Positions 27,601 through 33,878 of a stretch of DNA of 64,000 nt are shown here, piece after piece. The notes beneath the pieces are model-generated. The model had not been told where the DNA came from and ran no database searches. It saw only the letters and a program-made list of their open reading frames with translations. This DNA is from WJMT01 sp964445575. GTDB lineage: Bacteria > Acidobacteriota > Aminicenantia > Aminicenantales > Aminicenantaceae. Numbering within the stretch: the first letter of the stretch is position 1; each line of letters starts with the position of its first letter. Where the stretch lies: positions 62,001-126,000 of the forward strand of contig CAYULB010000001.1 in the NCBI GenBank assembly GCA_964445575.1, read 5' to 3'. A program made the position numbers and the translations under genes.

Positions 27601-28272
27601 GATGTGGGCATAGAATTTCTGACTTCAGACCCCTGGGAGGCAGAGCTTTTGTATGAAGATCCTCACAATTATCCCATCATCACCAAACCAGCGGTGTGGA
27701 TCCAGCCAGGAACGCCGGGGGCTGTTCCCAGAATCTATTTTGGCACCGGAGGAGATGATAATGCCCCTAATGATGCGGTCTACTCTTTCATTGCCCTGAT
27801 TGATGGAGACGACCCTGAAGTGGAATGGTATCTAGGAGACCCGGATATTTTAGGTCTTCCGCAGGATGATGACCGCGGAGACCTGACTGTAGGTGAAAAA
27901 GTGTGGGCTGACCCCAAAATAGCGAACAAGGTTGTCTATTTCAGCACCTTGACCGGGAATATAGAAACCGTGGATCCTTGTGAAAGTCTGGCTGGTATTG
28001 GAAGACTCTATGCCAGGTATGTGGATACTTTGGTAGGAACACCGGTCGGCAGCACTGCTTTTCGGATAGAAACCGGTCAGGTAGAGAGCCTGGAATTGGC
28101 CATAAAGACCAGGGCAGCTGTAACGGTGGGAGAAACTTCTCAGGCAGGAGGAGTGAGGAAAAAGGAAGTGTATATTCAGGAATATGACTCCACTTTACAG
28201 AGGCTGGAGCAGCCGTCAGGTCCTCTTCTCAAGATCAAATCATGGAGAGAAATATTTAAAATCATAAAATAG
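24688..28272 (+). CDS. pilY1: PilY1-like pilus tip adhesin with N-terminal FG-GAP/VCBS repeats
   Basis: 1194 residues with a signal peptide (about 8-28). Residues about 85-440 contain at least six FG-GAP/VCBS-type calcium loops (DFDGDGRPDL, DYNNDGLLDF, DIDQDGDMDI, DFDNDGDIDV, DFDHNGYLDI, DYDGDGDMDV), which should fold as an integrin-like propeller. The C-terminal half (about 740-1170) is the PilY1 propeller: IVGANDGMIHCF, VLISGQGRG, and the calcium site DTDNNGYADRVYIGDTEG near residue 950. Classical PilY1 has a von Willebrand A domain at the N-terminus; here VCBS repeats take its place. Last gene of the minor-pilin operon; GAGGGAAGC lies upstream of the ATG. Confidence 0.92.
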   Translation: MRKLRKKKIFLPILFFIFAGLVYLFVSAQEDVCEEEFFFFEDHFDTTDFKAPQSTVTWTGNGEITLNWLGANFEVTEPSGMGAKIYVCDAGDFDGDGRPDLMGLDIANDYRLVLVRNDYLDPDGDGYDDDGIVFQVDPTEVYDDGFTCGPATITVADYNNDGLLDFFFMKNRKDEFAYTEFVATMFINRGTETDPDFGSQSYGQNLDFTNRFKDEGIYINWAADHFCSVDIDQDGDMDILVASQDKVFLVRNPGTEPGQFKLNNFEISELNYDQRTGYTSGIGGSSVDAGDFDNDGDIDVIVGSGEGRYDYVVFYENDGTEGFTRHDLPIPYPEATGTIATCVADFDHNGYLDIFGATDKWKGGHDARMWIMKNQGMVDGELQFDFVCLNDCQPILPSPHDVDMSAVLDYDGDGDMDVILADANHSGDYYLIINQLAQVYTLHGEAISTNVSPDLDYNLHSITKVRLSALDQYVRGGSSEGLTVTLYVSNNGGKDWEFFREFEGSEIENYSTEDWHYFNHFGSMLKWKAVLTAEEDEMEEFDGASYETPVLTHIELEFAVVERREYSRTSVAAELIDEEGQPIKLIIGGSFYFPGWQGHLRAYDVTDMTAVSSSYSELTTISRPDLDSESGREIVAEGVTIKWNAGELLNDRSYLDRTIYTALEDGEGQISRIDFTTSNVEQLKSLLNDQQNDNEGLIDFVRGRDREWKLGDINHSNPVVVGPPNNDASIMGSGYSTFVEAWSDREKMIIVGANDGMIHCFRILTGEEVWGYIPNNLLSKLRNMRPVDEATGDRYFLRDVYIDGSPVVEDVFVNGEWKTVLISGQGRGRGSAIGEGATGNYYFALDITDIENPQPLWEFTDEKMGETWSVPVIGRITKDGQDTWAALMGSGYDNVEGQGLQGNRFYAVDIASGEKFYSFDAEPEIDTQSGWSNSKNVVCSLPGSPGIIDTDNNGYADRVYIGDTEGRMWKVDVGIEFLTSDPWEAELLYEDPHNYPIITKPAVWIQPGTPGAVPRIYFGTGGDDNAPNDAVYSFIALIDGDDPEVEWYLGDPDILGLPQDDDRGDLTVGEKVWADPKIANKVVYFSTLTGNIETVDPCESLAGIGRLYARYVDTLVGTPVGSTAFRIETGQVESLELAIKTRAAVTVGETSQAGGVRKKEVYIQEYDSTLQRLEQPSGPLLKIKSWREIFKIIK

Positions 28273-28326
28273 AAATTCAGATGTGGCTTGGGCTCTGTTC
28301 AGATTTTTAACGCCGTTCTTCTTCGT
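28272..28326 (-). repeat. copy of one arm of the 36-kb hairpin repeat
   Basis: Directly at the pilY1 stop, this stretch matches the reverse complement of 36001-36052 over about 52 bases with few differences (shared core ttcagatttttaacgcc). Bases 28327-28372 that follow show no further structure that I can assign. Confidence 0.6.
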
Positions 28327-28372
28327 TTTTCTCAGCTGCTGCGTAACTCCCGCCGGTTCGTGGGTCAAACAT

Positions 28373-28686
28373 CCTGGACCATTCATAAAATATGTATGCA
28401 GCAACATAAAAATTTATAATGATCTGACCTTTTATCAATGTTTTATTTAGAAAGAACATGATTATTCATTTAATCCTGTTATGATTTTAATCTAATGCAT
28501 ACATATTTTATCTTACAAGCAAGCAGATGCAGTGAGATCGGCTCGCCTAAAAGGCAAAAAAATGGCGATTAAAATTAAGATCGCAGTAAGAAAAACGCTC
28601 AGATGATGGTTCTAAAAAATATCTTGTATATCGCTGAAACAAAATTCATCATAAAAACATCGCCATTTTTTTATGAATAGGTCAGG
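28373..28686. repeat. dispersed element, copy bounded by two A-type ends
   Basis: cctggaccattca (28373-28385) and tgaataggtcagg (28674-28686) are inverted copies of the same element end. Bases 28521-28686 match the A half of the other copies, with the internal inverted repeat aaaaaaatggcgat (28556-28569) / atcgccattttttt (28659-28672). A second, perfect 16-bp inverted repeat (28385-28400 and 28496-28511) encloses a stretch of about 95 bp with no other match here. No reading frame is apparent. Confidence 0.65.
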
Positions 28687-28689
28687 CAA

Positions 28690-28985
28690 CCTGATTTATT
28701 CACGAGTCGAGATTGCGGCAGGTGCAAGGCACGGGGCATGAAGACGTGGTCCTTCACTTCGAATGCTTCGTAACGAAGCAGATGCAGTGAGATCGGCTCG
28801 CCTAAAAGGCAAAAAAATGGCGATTAAAATNNNNNNNNNNNNNNNNNNNNNNNNNNNNNNNNNNNNNNNNNNNNNNNNNNNNNNNNNNNNNNNNNNNNNN
28901 NNNNNNNNNNNNNNNNNNNNNNNNNNNNNNCGCTGAAACAAAATTCATCATAAAAACATCGCCATTTTTTTATGAATAGGTCAGG
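28690..28985. repeat. dispersed element, copy E2 (about 252 bp once the gap is corrected)
   Basis: It starts three bases after the previous copy. Terminal inverted repeats are cctgatttattca (28690-28702) and tgaataggtcagg (28973-28985), 11 of 13 bases matching. It contains the 100-N gap. If the missing part equals 28576-28631 (56 bp), the true length is 252 bp, the same as copy E4. Its right end overlaps the stop codon of pilD. Confidence 0.75.
28831..28930. other. assembly gap (100 N) inside a repeat
   Basis: The 55 bases before the gap (28776-28830) are identical to 28521-28575, and the 55 bases after it (28931-28985) are identical to 28632-28686; identity ends at both outer borders. The contigs evidently broke where a repeat node of the assembly graph is entered and left, and 100 is a placeholder. 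Confidence 0.9.
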
Positions 28986-29748
28986 ATTTGAAAAGCTGGA
29001 GATAGGCCTGAAGGATCTGATTACCCCAGAGAAGAGAAAATATGGCTGCGGGTGCCAGAAATGAGCCAAAAGGAAGAGAATACTGAAAGGTCTTTTTTTT
29101 CATATAGACAATATAGATTCCCACAGCAGCGCCCACAAATGAGGCCATGAGCAGAGTAAAAAAAGACATTTTCCATCCGAGATAAGAACCGATAAAAAGC
29201 ATCAGGGTTACATCACCCATGCCCAGACCTTCTTTTCTTCGGATGAGGTAATAAAGGGCATAAACGAAAAGAAGGAAACCAGCTCCGAAAACCGCTCCCA
29301 TCAAAGAGTCTTTGAGACTGAGGTCTGTTCGAAAGAGAGCGTAGATCACAGAAAGCACCAAACCAGGAAGAGTGATGAGGTCAGGAAGAATCTGATGGGT
29401 GAAGTCAATGGCGCAGAGTACCACCATGGCACTGGCAAACAAACAGGAAGCAAAAAAATGGAAGCTCAGGGAGAACTGAATATAGATGAGAATAAAGATT
29501 AAAGGAGTGGCCAGCTCCACAAGAAGGTAGGAGAGAGGGATTTTGGCTCTGCAGTAGGGGCATTTTCCCTTTAGCCAAATAAAGGAGACCACTGGGATAT
29601 TGTGATAGAATTTTATTTTATTCTGGCATTCCGGACAAGAAGAGGGAGGACTCACAAGGCTCATTTTTCTCGGGATTCTGTATATCAAAACATTGAGAAA
29701 ACTTCCCCACGCAAGTCCGATGAGAATGATGAGTATTATCTTTTCCAT
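28981..29748 (-). CDS. pilD: prepilin peptidase/N-methyltransferase (A24 family, PilD)
   Basis: 255 residues, eight membrane helices. The N-terminal domain has the two zinc-type pairs C-x2-C (CPEC and CPYC) in PPSSCPECQNKIKFY and KGKCPYCRAKIPLSY. The catalytic aspartates are in LCAIDFTHQILPD and GMGDVTLM (the G-x-G-D motif). It cleaves and methylates the prepilins encoded at 21.9-24.6 kb. The stop codon and part of the last codon lie in the end of repeat element E2, so the original C-terminus may have been altered by an insertion. Confidence 0.95.
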   Translation of the reverse strand: MEKIILIILIGLAWGSFLNVLIYRIPRKMSLVSPPSSCPECQNKIKFYHNIPVVSFIWLKGKCPYCRAKIPLSYLLVELATPLIFILIYIQFSLSFHFFASCLFASAMVVLCAIDFTHQILPDLITLPGLVLSVIYALFRTDLSLKDSLMGAVFGAGFLLFVYALYYLIRRKEGLGMGDVTLMLFIGSYLGWKMSFFTLLMASFVGAAVGIYIVYMKKKTFQYSLPFGSFLAPAAIFSLLWGNQILQAYLQLFKS

Positions 29749-30572
29749 GGTATGATAGCTGTTTTAACTTCACCTGTTTCGGGGTCATAAACATAGTCCT
29801 GTCCATCCAAATCATTAGGAATGGAATCCAAGATTTTTGAGGAGACAAGAGCCTCCAGTTTTTTGGGGAAATGACCGAATTTGTCCTTATATTTTTTCAA
29901 AGCTTGTTCCATTTTCTGGATATCTATGGCGGCTTTAGTGCGGTAGAGATGATTGGATGCAATTTTTTTCACCCTCTCATCTTCTGCATTTTTGTAGATT
30001 TCCAGCCAGTTTTTCCATGCTGTTTCAAGGTCGCCCAGTTCATAAATGGCATTGGCATAAAGCCTTTTGACTATAGGAGGAGAGCCTTTGATTTCCATGG
30101 CTTTTTGGTAGTATTTTTTGGCCAGCTGAAAGTCTTTCAAAATCATTTGAGCATAATGGCCTGCCTGCCATGGGAATATCCACTGTTCAGGATTTTTTTC
30201 CAATCCCTTGTCAAGAATTTTCATGGCTGTTTTAAAGTCTCGGGCGTCATAAATGGCAATAAGAGCGCCTACTTGATAGGGGTCCAAGTATTTGGGGTCG
30301 AGTTCGGATATGATTGAATACACATGATTTAAATGCTGGAATCTTTCGGAAACAAAAGTGTTGCTGAAGTATTGAATCGACCATATGTAGATCAAGTCTG
30401 CCAGCACAGAGGAATAACCAAGGGAGGCATATTTGAGATGTTTTCCTGATGGGATGTAGATGATGGATGCACCAGGAACTTTTTTTCTGGGGATCTGATC
30501 TGTTATGAGTTTTATCCCCATGAACAATCCGCAGCTTATAATGAGCAGGCCTATCAGAATATGTTTTCTCAT
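29736..30572 (-). CDS. membrane-anchored TPR protein with a GspG-like tail
   Basis: 278 residues: one N-terminal membrane helix or uncleaved signal (4-22), then TPR-like helix pairs (about 60-215; DFKTAMKILDKGLEKNPEQW, DFQLAKKYYQKAMEIKGS). The last 50 residues (ALKKYKDKFGHFPKKLEAL, then LDGQDYVYDPETGEVKT) resemble the C-terminal part of type II pseudopilins such as GspG, without a prepilin leader. It overlaps the pilD start by 13 bases and follows the ABC permease gene by 5 bases. Function unknown; context suggests an envelope or pilus-associated scaffold. Confidence 0.7.
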   Translation of the reverse strand: MRKHILIGLLIISCGLFMGIKLITDQIPRKKVPGASIIYIPSGKHLKYASLGYSSVLADLIYIWSIQYFSNTFVSERFQHLNHVYSIISELDPKYLDPYQVGALIAIYDARDFKTAMKILDKGLEKNPEQWIFPWQAGHYAQMILKDFQLAKKYYQKAMEIKGSPPIVKRLYANAIYELGDLETAWKNWLEIYKNAEDERVKKIASNHLYRTKAAIDIQKMEQALKKYKDKFGHFPKKLEALVSSKILDSIPNDLDGQDYVYDPETGEVKTAIIPWKR

Positions 30573-30577
30573 ATTTA

Positions 30578-31342
30578 TTATATAAAATCTCTTCTTCGGA
30601 AGACCAGCATAGCCAGCAGAAGAATAAAAGTGGTGTACATGATTCCATATAAAGAGGAAAAAAGAAAGATCTTTGGGGGAATGGGGAGATTGTATACCAC
30701 TTCTGTCCTGAAATTAAAATTTTCTAAATCAGGCAGCATGGTATAGACAACCTGAGTGAAAAACCTTGTAAAACCGGGTTTTATTTTCTCAAGCAGGGTT
30801 TCCAATCCCCAGGAAAGATGGCCGATAATATAAAAGGAGAGGCTGAATATAGAGCTTAGAATAGGAGTAGAAAAGCAGGAGAATAAAAGGGCTACCGATG
30901 TGATCAGACAGAGTTCCAAGAAGACAAATCCGATTGAGGCAAAAAATTTCCAGGTTATTTGGCCTGAATGAAGCAGAAATATGATGATAAAAATCAGACT
31001 CATGACTAAAAGCATGATGAAAAGTGTTCCCACCAGTCCGAAAAATTTTCCCAGTAAAAATTGATGTCTGCTGATAGGTTTTGAAAGCAAAGTATAGACT
31101 GTTTTCTTATCTATTTCTTTATACACCAGGCCTGTCCCCATAAGAATGGCCATAAGAGCACCGAAAAGTGAAATGGAGGCCAGGCCTACATCCATGATGA
31201 TTTTGGTTTTATCTCCCACTGTTAACAGGGCCAAAACTCTGGAGAATATAAGACTTATCACTGCAAAGAAGAGAAGAAGATACAGGATTCGGTCTCTGAT
31301 CGCTTCTTTAAGGGTGTTCATAGCTACAGCTCTTATTTTCAT
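30578..31342 (-). CDS. ABC-2 type transporter permease
   Basis: 254 residues with six membrane helices in the ABC-2 arrangement and the family's loop segment VYKEIDKKTVYTLLSKPISRHQFLLGK after the second helix. It begins in a 4-base overlap with the upstream ATPase gene, so the two form one exporter-type ABC system. Substrate unknown; similar pairs in pilus and gliding loci export lipids, peptides or antibiotics. Confidence 0.9.
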   Translation of the reverse strand: MKIRAVAMNTLKEAIRDRILYLLLFFAVISLIFSRVLALLTVGDKTKIIMDVGLASISLFGALMAILMGTGLVYKEIDKKTVYTLLSKPISRHQFLLGKFFGLVGTLFIMLLVMSLIFIIIFLLHSGQITWKFFASIGFVFLELCLITSVALLFSCFSTPILSSIFSLSFYIIGHLSWGLETLLEKIKPGFTRFFTQVVYTMLPDLENFNFRTEVVYNLPIPPKIFLFSSLYGIMYTTFILLLAMLVFRRRDFI

Positions 31343-32259
31343 TTTTGTCTCACCATTCCTACAAAAATATCCTCCAGGCTTTGAGTTCGGGGGACCAGGG
31401 AATGCACTTTTCCTTTCTTTTTATTGATAAACTGTAAGATTTCATCCACTTTGTTCTGATCAAAGACTTTGATCAGGCTTTTGTCTCCGAAATGAGTCAG
31501 TGTTTTTCCAAACTGTTCCAGATCTTTTCTGTCGATTTTGGAGACCGTGATTTCTGTAAATAATATTTTCTGGGAAACAAGGTCGTCAAGCCGCCCCTGG
31601 TTTATGATTTCTCCGTTGACCAGTACGGCTACCCGGTCACAGATCATCTCTATGTCCTGAAGAATGTGGGAGGAAAGAAATACGGTTTTCCCTTTCTTTT
31701 TAAGATTGAGGATGACATCTCGGATTTCTTTTCTTCCAATCGGGTCAAGACCTCCCAACGGCTCATCCAGAAGAAGGAGTTCCGGGTCATTGAGAAGCGC
31801 TTGAGCCAGGGCTATTCGCTGAAGCATGCCCTTGGAAAATTTTCTTAACTGGATATCCCGACTTTTTTCAAGGCCCACTTGTTTCAGCAGGGTATTTATT
31901 TCTACTGTTTTTTGCTTTTCAAATAACTGCCTGTAAAAATTGAGAAACTCAGTTGCAGTCAAATAATCATAAAAATACGGATTTTCAGGAAGAAAGCCGA
32001 TCTTTTGTTTTGCATTTTTGGAAAGGTGGTTAAATCCAAAAATATTGATGGTTCTGGTTCCTCTGTCTGGGAAAATAAGACCTAAGATGCATTTAAGAGT
32101 GGAAGTTTTCCCGGCTCCGTTGGGACCCAGATAGCCGAATATTTCTCCCTTTTCAACTTCTAGAGAGATTCCCTTAAGGACTTTGGCTTTTTTGCCTAAA
32201 AAACCAGATTTAAAGGATTTATGAAGGTCTTTAACTTCTAGCACTTTTGACTCAGACAT
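31339..32259 (-). CDS. ABC transporter ATP-binding protein
   Basis: About 306 residues. Walker A GPNGAGKTS, Q-loop region GFLPENPYFYDYLT, signature FSKGMLQRIALAQALL, Walker B LLLLDEPLGGLDP and the switch histidine in LSSHILQDIE are all intact. The last 90 residues are the C-terminal extension common to ABC-2 partners (CcmA/YhaQ type). I use the ATG at 32259 in preference to the TTG one codon upstream; AGGA lies 9-10 bases before it. Drives the permease at 30578-31342. Confidence 0.94.
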   Translation of the reverse strand: MSESKVLEVKDLHKSFKSGFLGKKAKVLKGISLEVEKGEIFGYLGPNGAGKTSTLKCILGLIFPDRGTRTINIFGFNHLSKNAKQKIGFLPENPYFYDYLTATEFLNFYRQLFEKQKTVEINTLLKQVGLEKSRDIQLRKFSKGMLQRIALAQALLNDPELLLLDEPLGGLDPIGRKEIRDVILNLKKKGKTVFLSSHILQDIEMICDRVAVLVNGEIINQGRLDDLVSQKILFTEITVSKIDRKDLEQFGKTLTHFGDKSLIKVFDQNKVDEILQFINKKKGKVHSLVPRTQSLEDIFVGMVRQK

Positions 32260-32305
32260 CAAATCTCTGTCCTATAATTCTATCCTGTAGTAAGAAAATT
32301 ATACT

Positions 32306-32557
32306 TTATTTTAAATTTTCTTCAAATAGTTTAAAAATTCTTTTGTATTCATCTGTCCAGGAGGTGGCGTTTTGGAAGCTGGGTCCTTCCACGGGGTAAA
32401 TAGCCACTTCCCAATTTTCTTTTCCAGGTTCGATCAATCTCTGCGCCAGCCACACCTGAGTATCATTAAGCTCACCTCTTTCAACATGAGGAATGTTTGA
32501 TAAACAGAAAGATGTAAAGAGTGGATTTATATCAGACTGACGATTTTCTCCAGCCAT
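32306..32557 (-). pseudogene. C-terminal remnant of an S9 prolyl-oligopeptidase-family enzyme
   Basis: The 83-residue frame carries the end of the S9 fold: GELNDTQVWLAQRLIEPGK, WEVAIYPVE and SWTDEYKRIFKLFEENL closely follow the pattern around the catalytic histidine (usual form YPVEPHGF). The histidine position is lost here (YPVEGPSF) and the nucleophile and aspartate domains are absent. Its possible ATG lies inside the end of the sulfoxide reductase gene and is unlikely to be a true start. I read it as a decayed gene fragment. Confidence 0.65.
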
Positions 32558-32982
32558 TCTTTGTCTATATCTGAAAATGCATTGAAATTTTGGCTGTCCA
32601 CATCAAGGACTCCATATACAGAACCATTGCTTTTTATTATAGGGACTACGATTTCTGAAGTTGACCTTTGGTCGCAGGCGATGTGACCAGGAAATTTACG
32701 GACATCAGGTACAATAACGGATTTCTTAGTTAAGATCCCATTCCAGCAGACTCCTTTTTTTTCTGTCAGTTCCAAACAAGCCACACTTCCCTGATAAGGT
32801 CCCACAATCAGTTTGTCATGTTTTAAAATGTAAAATCCAGTCCACAGAAAATGGGGCATTTTGTTATGGAGAATCGCTGCGATTGTGGCCATTTTAGCTG
32901 TTATCTCTTCTGTTTTCCCTAGAAGCCCTTGGAGCTGGTCATAGATTCTCTGGTATCTCTGGGCAAGTTGTTCATTCAACAT
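32527..32982 (-). CDS. msrC: free methionine-(R)-sulfoxide reductase (GAF-type, fRMsr)
   Basis: About 151 residues, a single GAF domain. All three redox cysteines of the family are present near residues 69, 79 and 103, in YQGSVACLEL, KKGVCWNG and GHIACDQRSTSEIVVP, and VLDVDSQNFNAFSDID closes the fold. It reduces free methionine-R-sulfoxide with thioredoxin as donor, protecting against oxidants. The ATG at 32982 follows a TTG; AGGA is upstream. It lies just before the S9 remnant. Confidence 0.9.
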   Translation of the reverse strand: MLNEQLAQRYQRIYDQLQGLLGKTEEITAKMATIAAILHNKMPHFLWTGFYILKHDKLIVGPYQGSVACLELTEKKGVCWNGILTKKSVIVPDVRKFPGHIACDQRSTSEIVVPIIKSNGSVYGVLDVDSQNFNAFSDIDKEWLEKIVSLI

Positions 32983-33094
32983 CAATTTTTATATCCTGTG
33001 TTGAAGTGCGGGCTGTTTGTCAGCAAAAGGGGGGTTGATGATGGGAACCAAAAAGGTGGGGGCTCTTTCCAGCCCGCGAAAAAGAACCATTATC

Positions 33095-33122
33095 ATTATA
33101 GCAAATGGATTTCAATTGTAAA
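33095..33122 (-). promoter_or_regulatory. candidate sigma70-type promoter of the sulfoxide reductase gene
   Basis: On the minus strand: TTTACA (33122-33117), 16-base spacer, TATAAT (33100-33095). It leaves a leader of about 105 bases containing a G/C-rich inverted repeat (gggctgg...agccc). Confidence 0.45.
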
Positions 33123-33192
33123 GAAAAAAAATAAAAAAATTTAATTTTGAAAAAATAATTATAAAATCTGGGGAATTTTATCAAATCTTTAC

Positions 33193-33221
33193 TTGACATG
33201 GGAAAGAATTTCCTATAAAAA
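33193..33221 (+). promoter_or_regulatory. sigma70-type promoter of the 65-residue protein
   Basis: TTGACA (33193-33198), 17-base spacer, TAAAAA (33216-33221); an overlapping TATAAA at 33214 would give a 15-base spacer. The leader of about 120 bases to 33351 shows no clear riboswitch. Confidence 0.5.
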
Positions 33222-33350
33222 ATGAAATGAAACAGGTAAATTGGCTTCAAGACAGCAGGGAAAAGCAGAGATTTATATGGGAAACCAATTCATGCATTGA
33301 AAGCTGGATAAGGAAAAGCTAAGCAACAAATTATAAGGGAGGACAAATAA

Positions 33351-33548
33351 ATGGCATACGAATTCACCAACTCAAAAGGAACAAAGTATTTTCTGCATTT
33401 CAAGGATGTGAATTTAAAAGGGGGAAGGACTCAGAGAATATATTATTTCGCAAGAGACATAAGAGATGGAGCATTGGATGAGGTCCCGGCTGCTTACAAG
33501 GTTATAGAGACCGAAAGAACGGGAATGCCCATACTGAAGAAAAAATAA
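33351..33548 (+). CDS. small conserved protein of unknown function
   Basis: 65 residues (MAYEFTNSKGTKYFLHFKD at the start, RTGMPILKKK at the end), basic and without a signal peptide or membrane segment. Proteins of this size and pattern (YYFAKDxRxGALDEVPAGYxVxExxRTGLPxLKK) occur widely in bacteria and archaea, but I know no function. A strong GGGAGGA ribosome site lies eight bases before the ATG, and a good hairpin follows the stop, so this is a well-defined single-gene unit and probably well expressed. Confidence 0.8.
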   Translation: MAYEFTNSKGTKYFLHFKDVNLKGGRTQRIYYFARDIRDGALDEVPAAYKVIETERTGMPILKKK

Positions 33549-33581
33549 GCAAGAACAAGTAAGATTATAAGAAACTAAAAA

Positions 33582-33616
33582 CGCAAAAAGCAGCTTATGA
33601 TGAGCTGCTTTTTGCG
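33582..33616 (+). terminator. intrinsic terminator-like hairpin
   Basis: A perfect 14-bp stem (33582-33595 with 33603-33616, cgcaaaaagcagct) and 7-base loop. The T run is inside the 3' arm, followed by gatattttta. Confidence 0.75.
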
Positions 33617-33787
33617 GATATTTTTATCCGTTATTTTTATCTCCGTTTTATTTCAAAATATCATAACGCCATTGGTGCGCTCATAATGGCATTTCAGTTC
33701 ATTAATTTTTTCCCCTCCTGTAAGGACTTAATACCCCCCTATCATAGAGAATTTTAATTCTGTGTAAAATTCACTACAAGTGTGCAA

Positions 33788-33807
33788 CTGTCCTTTATAA
33801 AGGACAG
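33788..33807. promoter_or_regulatory. 20-bp perfect palindrome, likely activator site
   Basis: CTGTCCTTTATAAAGGACAG is fully self-complementary and lies with its centre about 40 bases upstream of the -24 element of the sigma54 promoter at 33836. That is a suitable place for binding a sigma54 enhancer protein. Bases 33617-33787 before it show no gene. Confidence 0.65.
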
Positions 33808-33835
33808 GTTTTTGGATTGATTAGGGTAAAGAATG

Positions 33836-33852
33836 TTGGCACGGTTTTTGCT
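33836..33852 (+). promoter_or_regulatory. sigma54 (-24/-12) promoter of the FecR-domain gene
   Basis: TTGGCACGGTTTTTGCT fits the sigma54 consensus YTGGCACGrNNNTTGCW at every defined position. Transcription should begin about 12 bases after the GC, near 33863, just upstream of GAGAGGAGGCG, the ribosome site of the gene at 33879. Confidence 0.85.
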
Positions 33853-33878
33853 TATTATATTGGCGAGAGGAGGCGCTA

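Noticed and set aside
33655..33710. Imperfect GCCATT/AATGGC inverted repeat as another copy of the dispersed element
   Set aside because: Only six bases match and neither element end is present.
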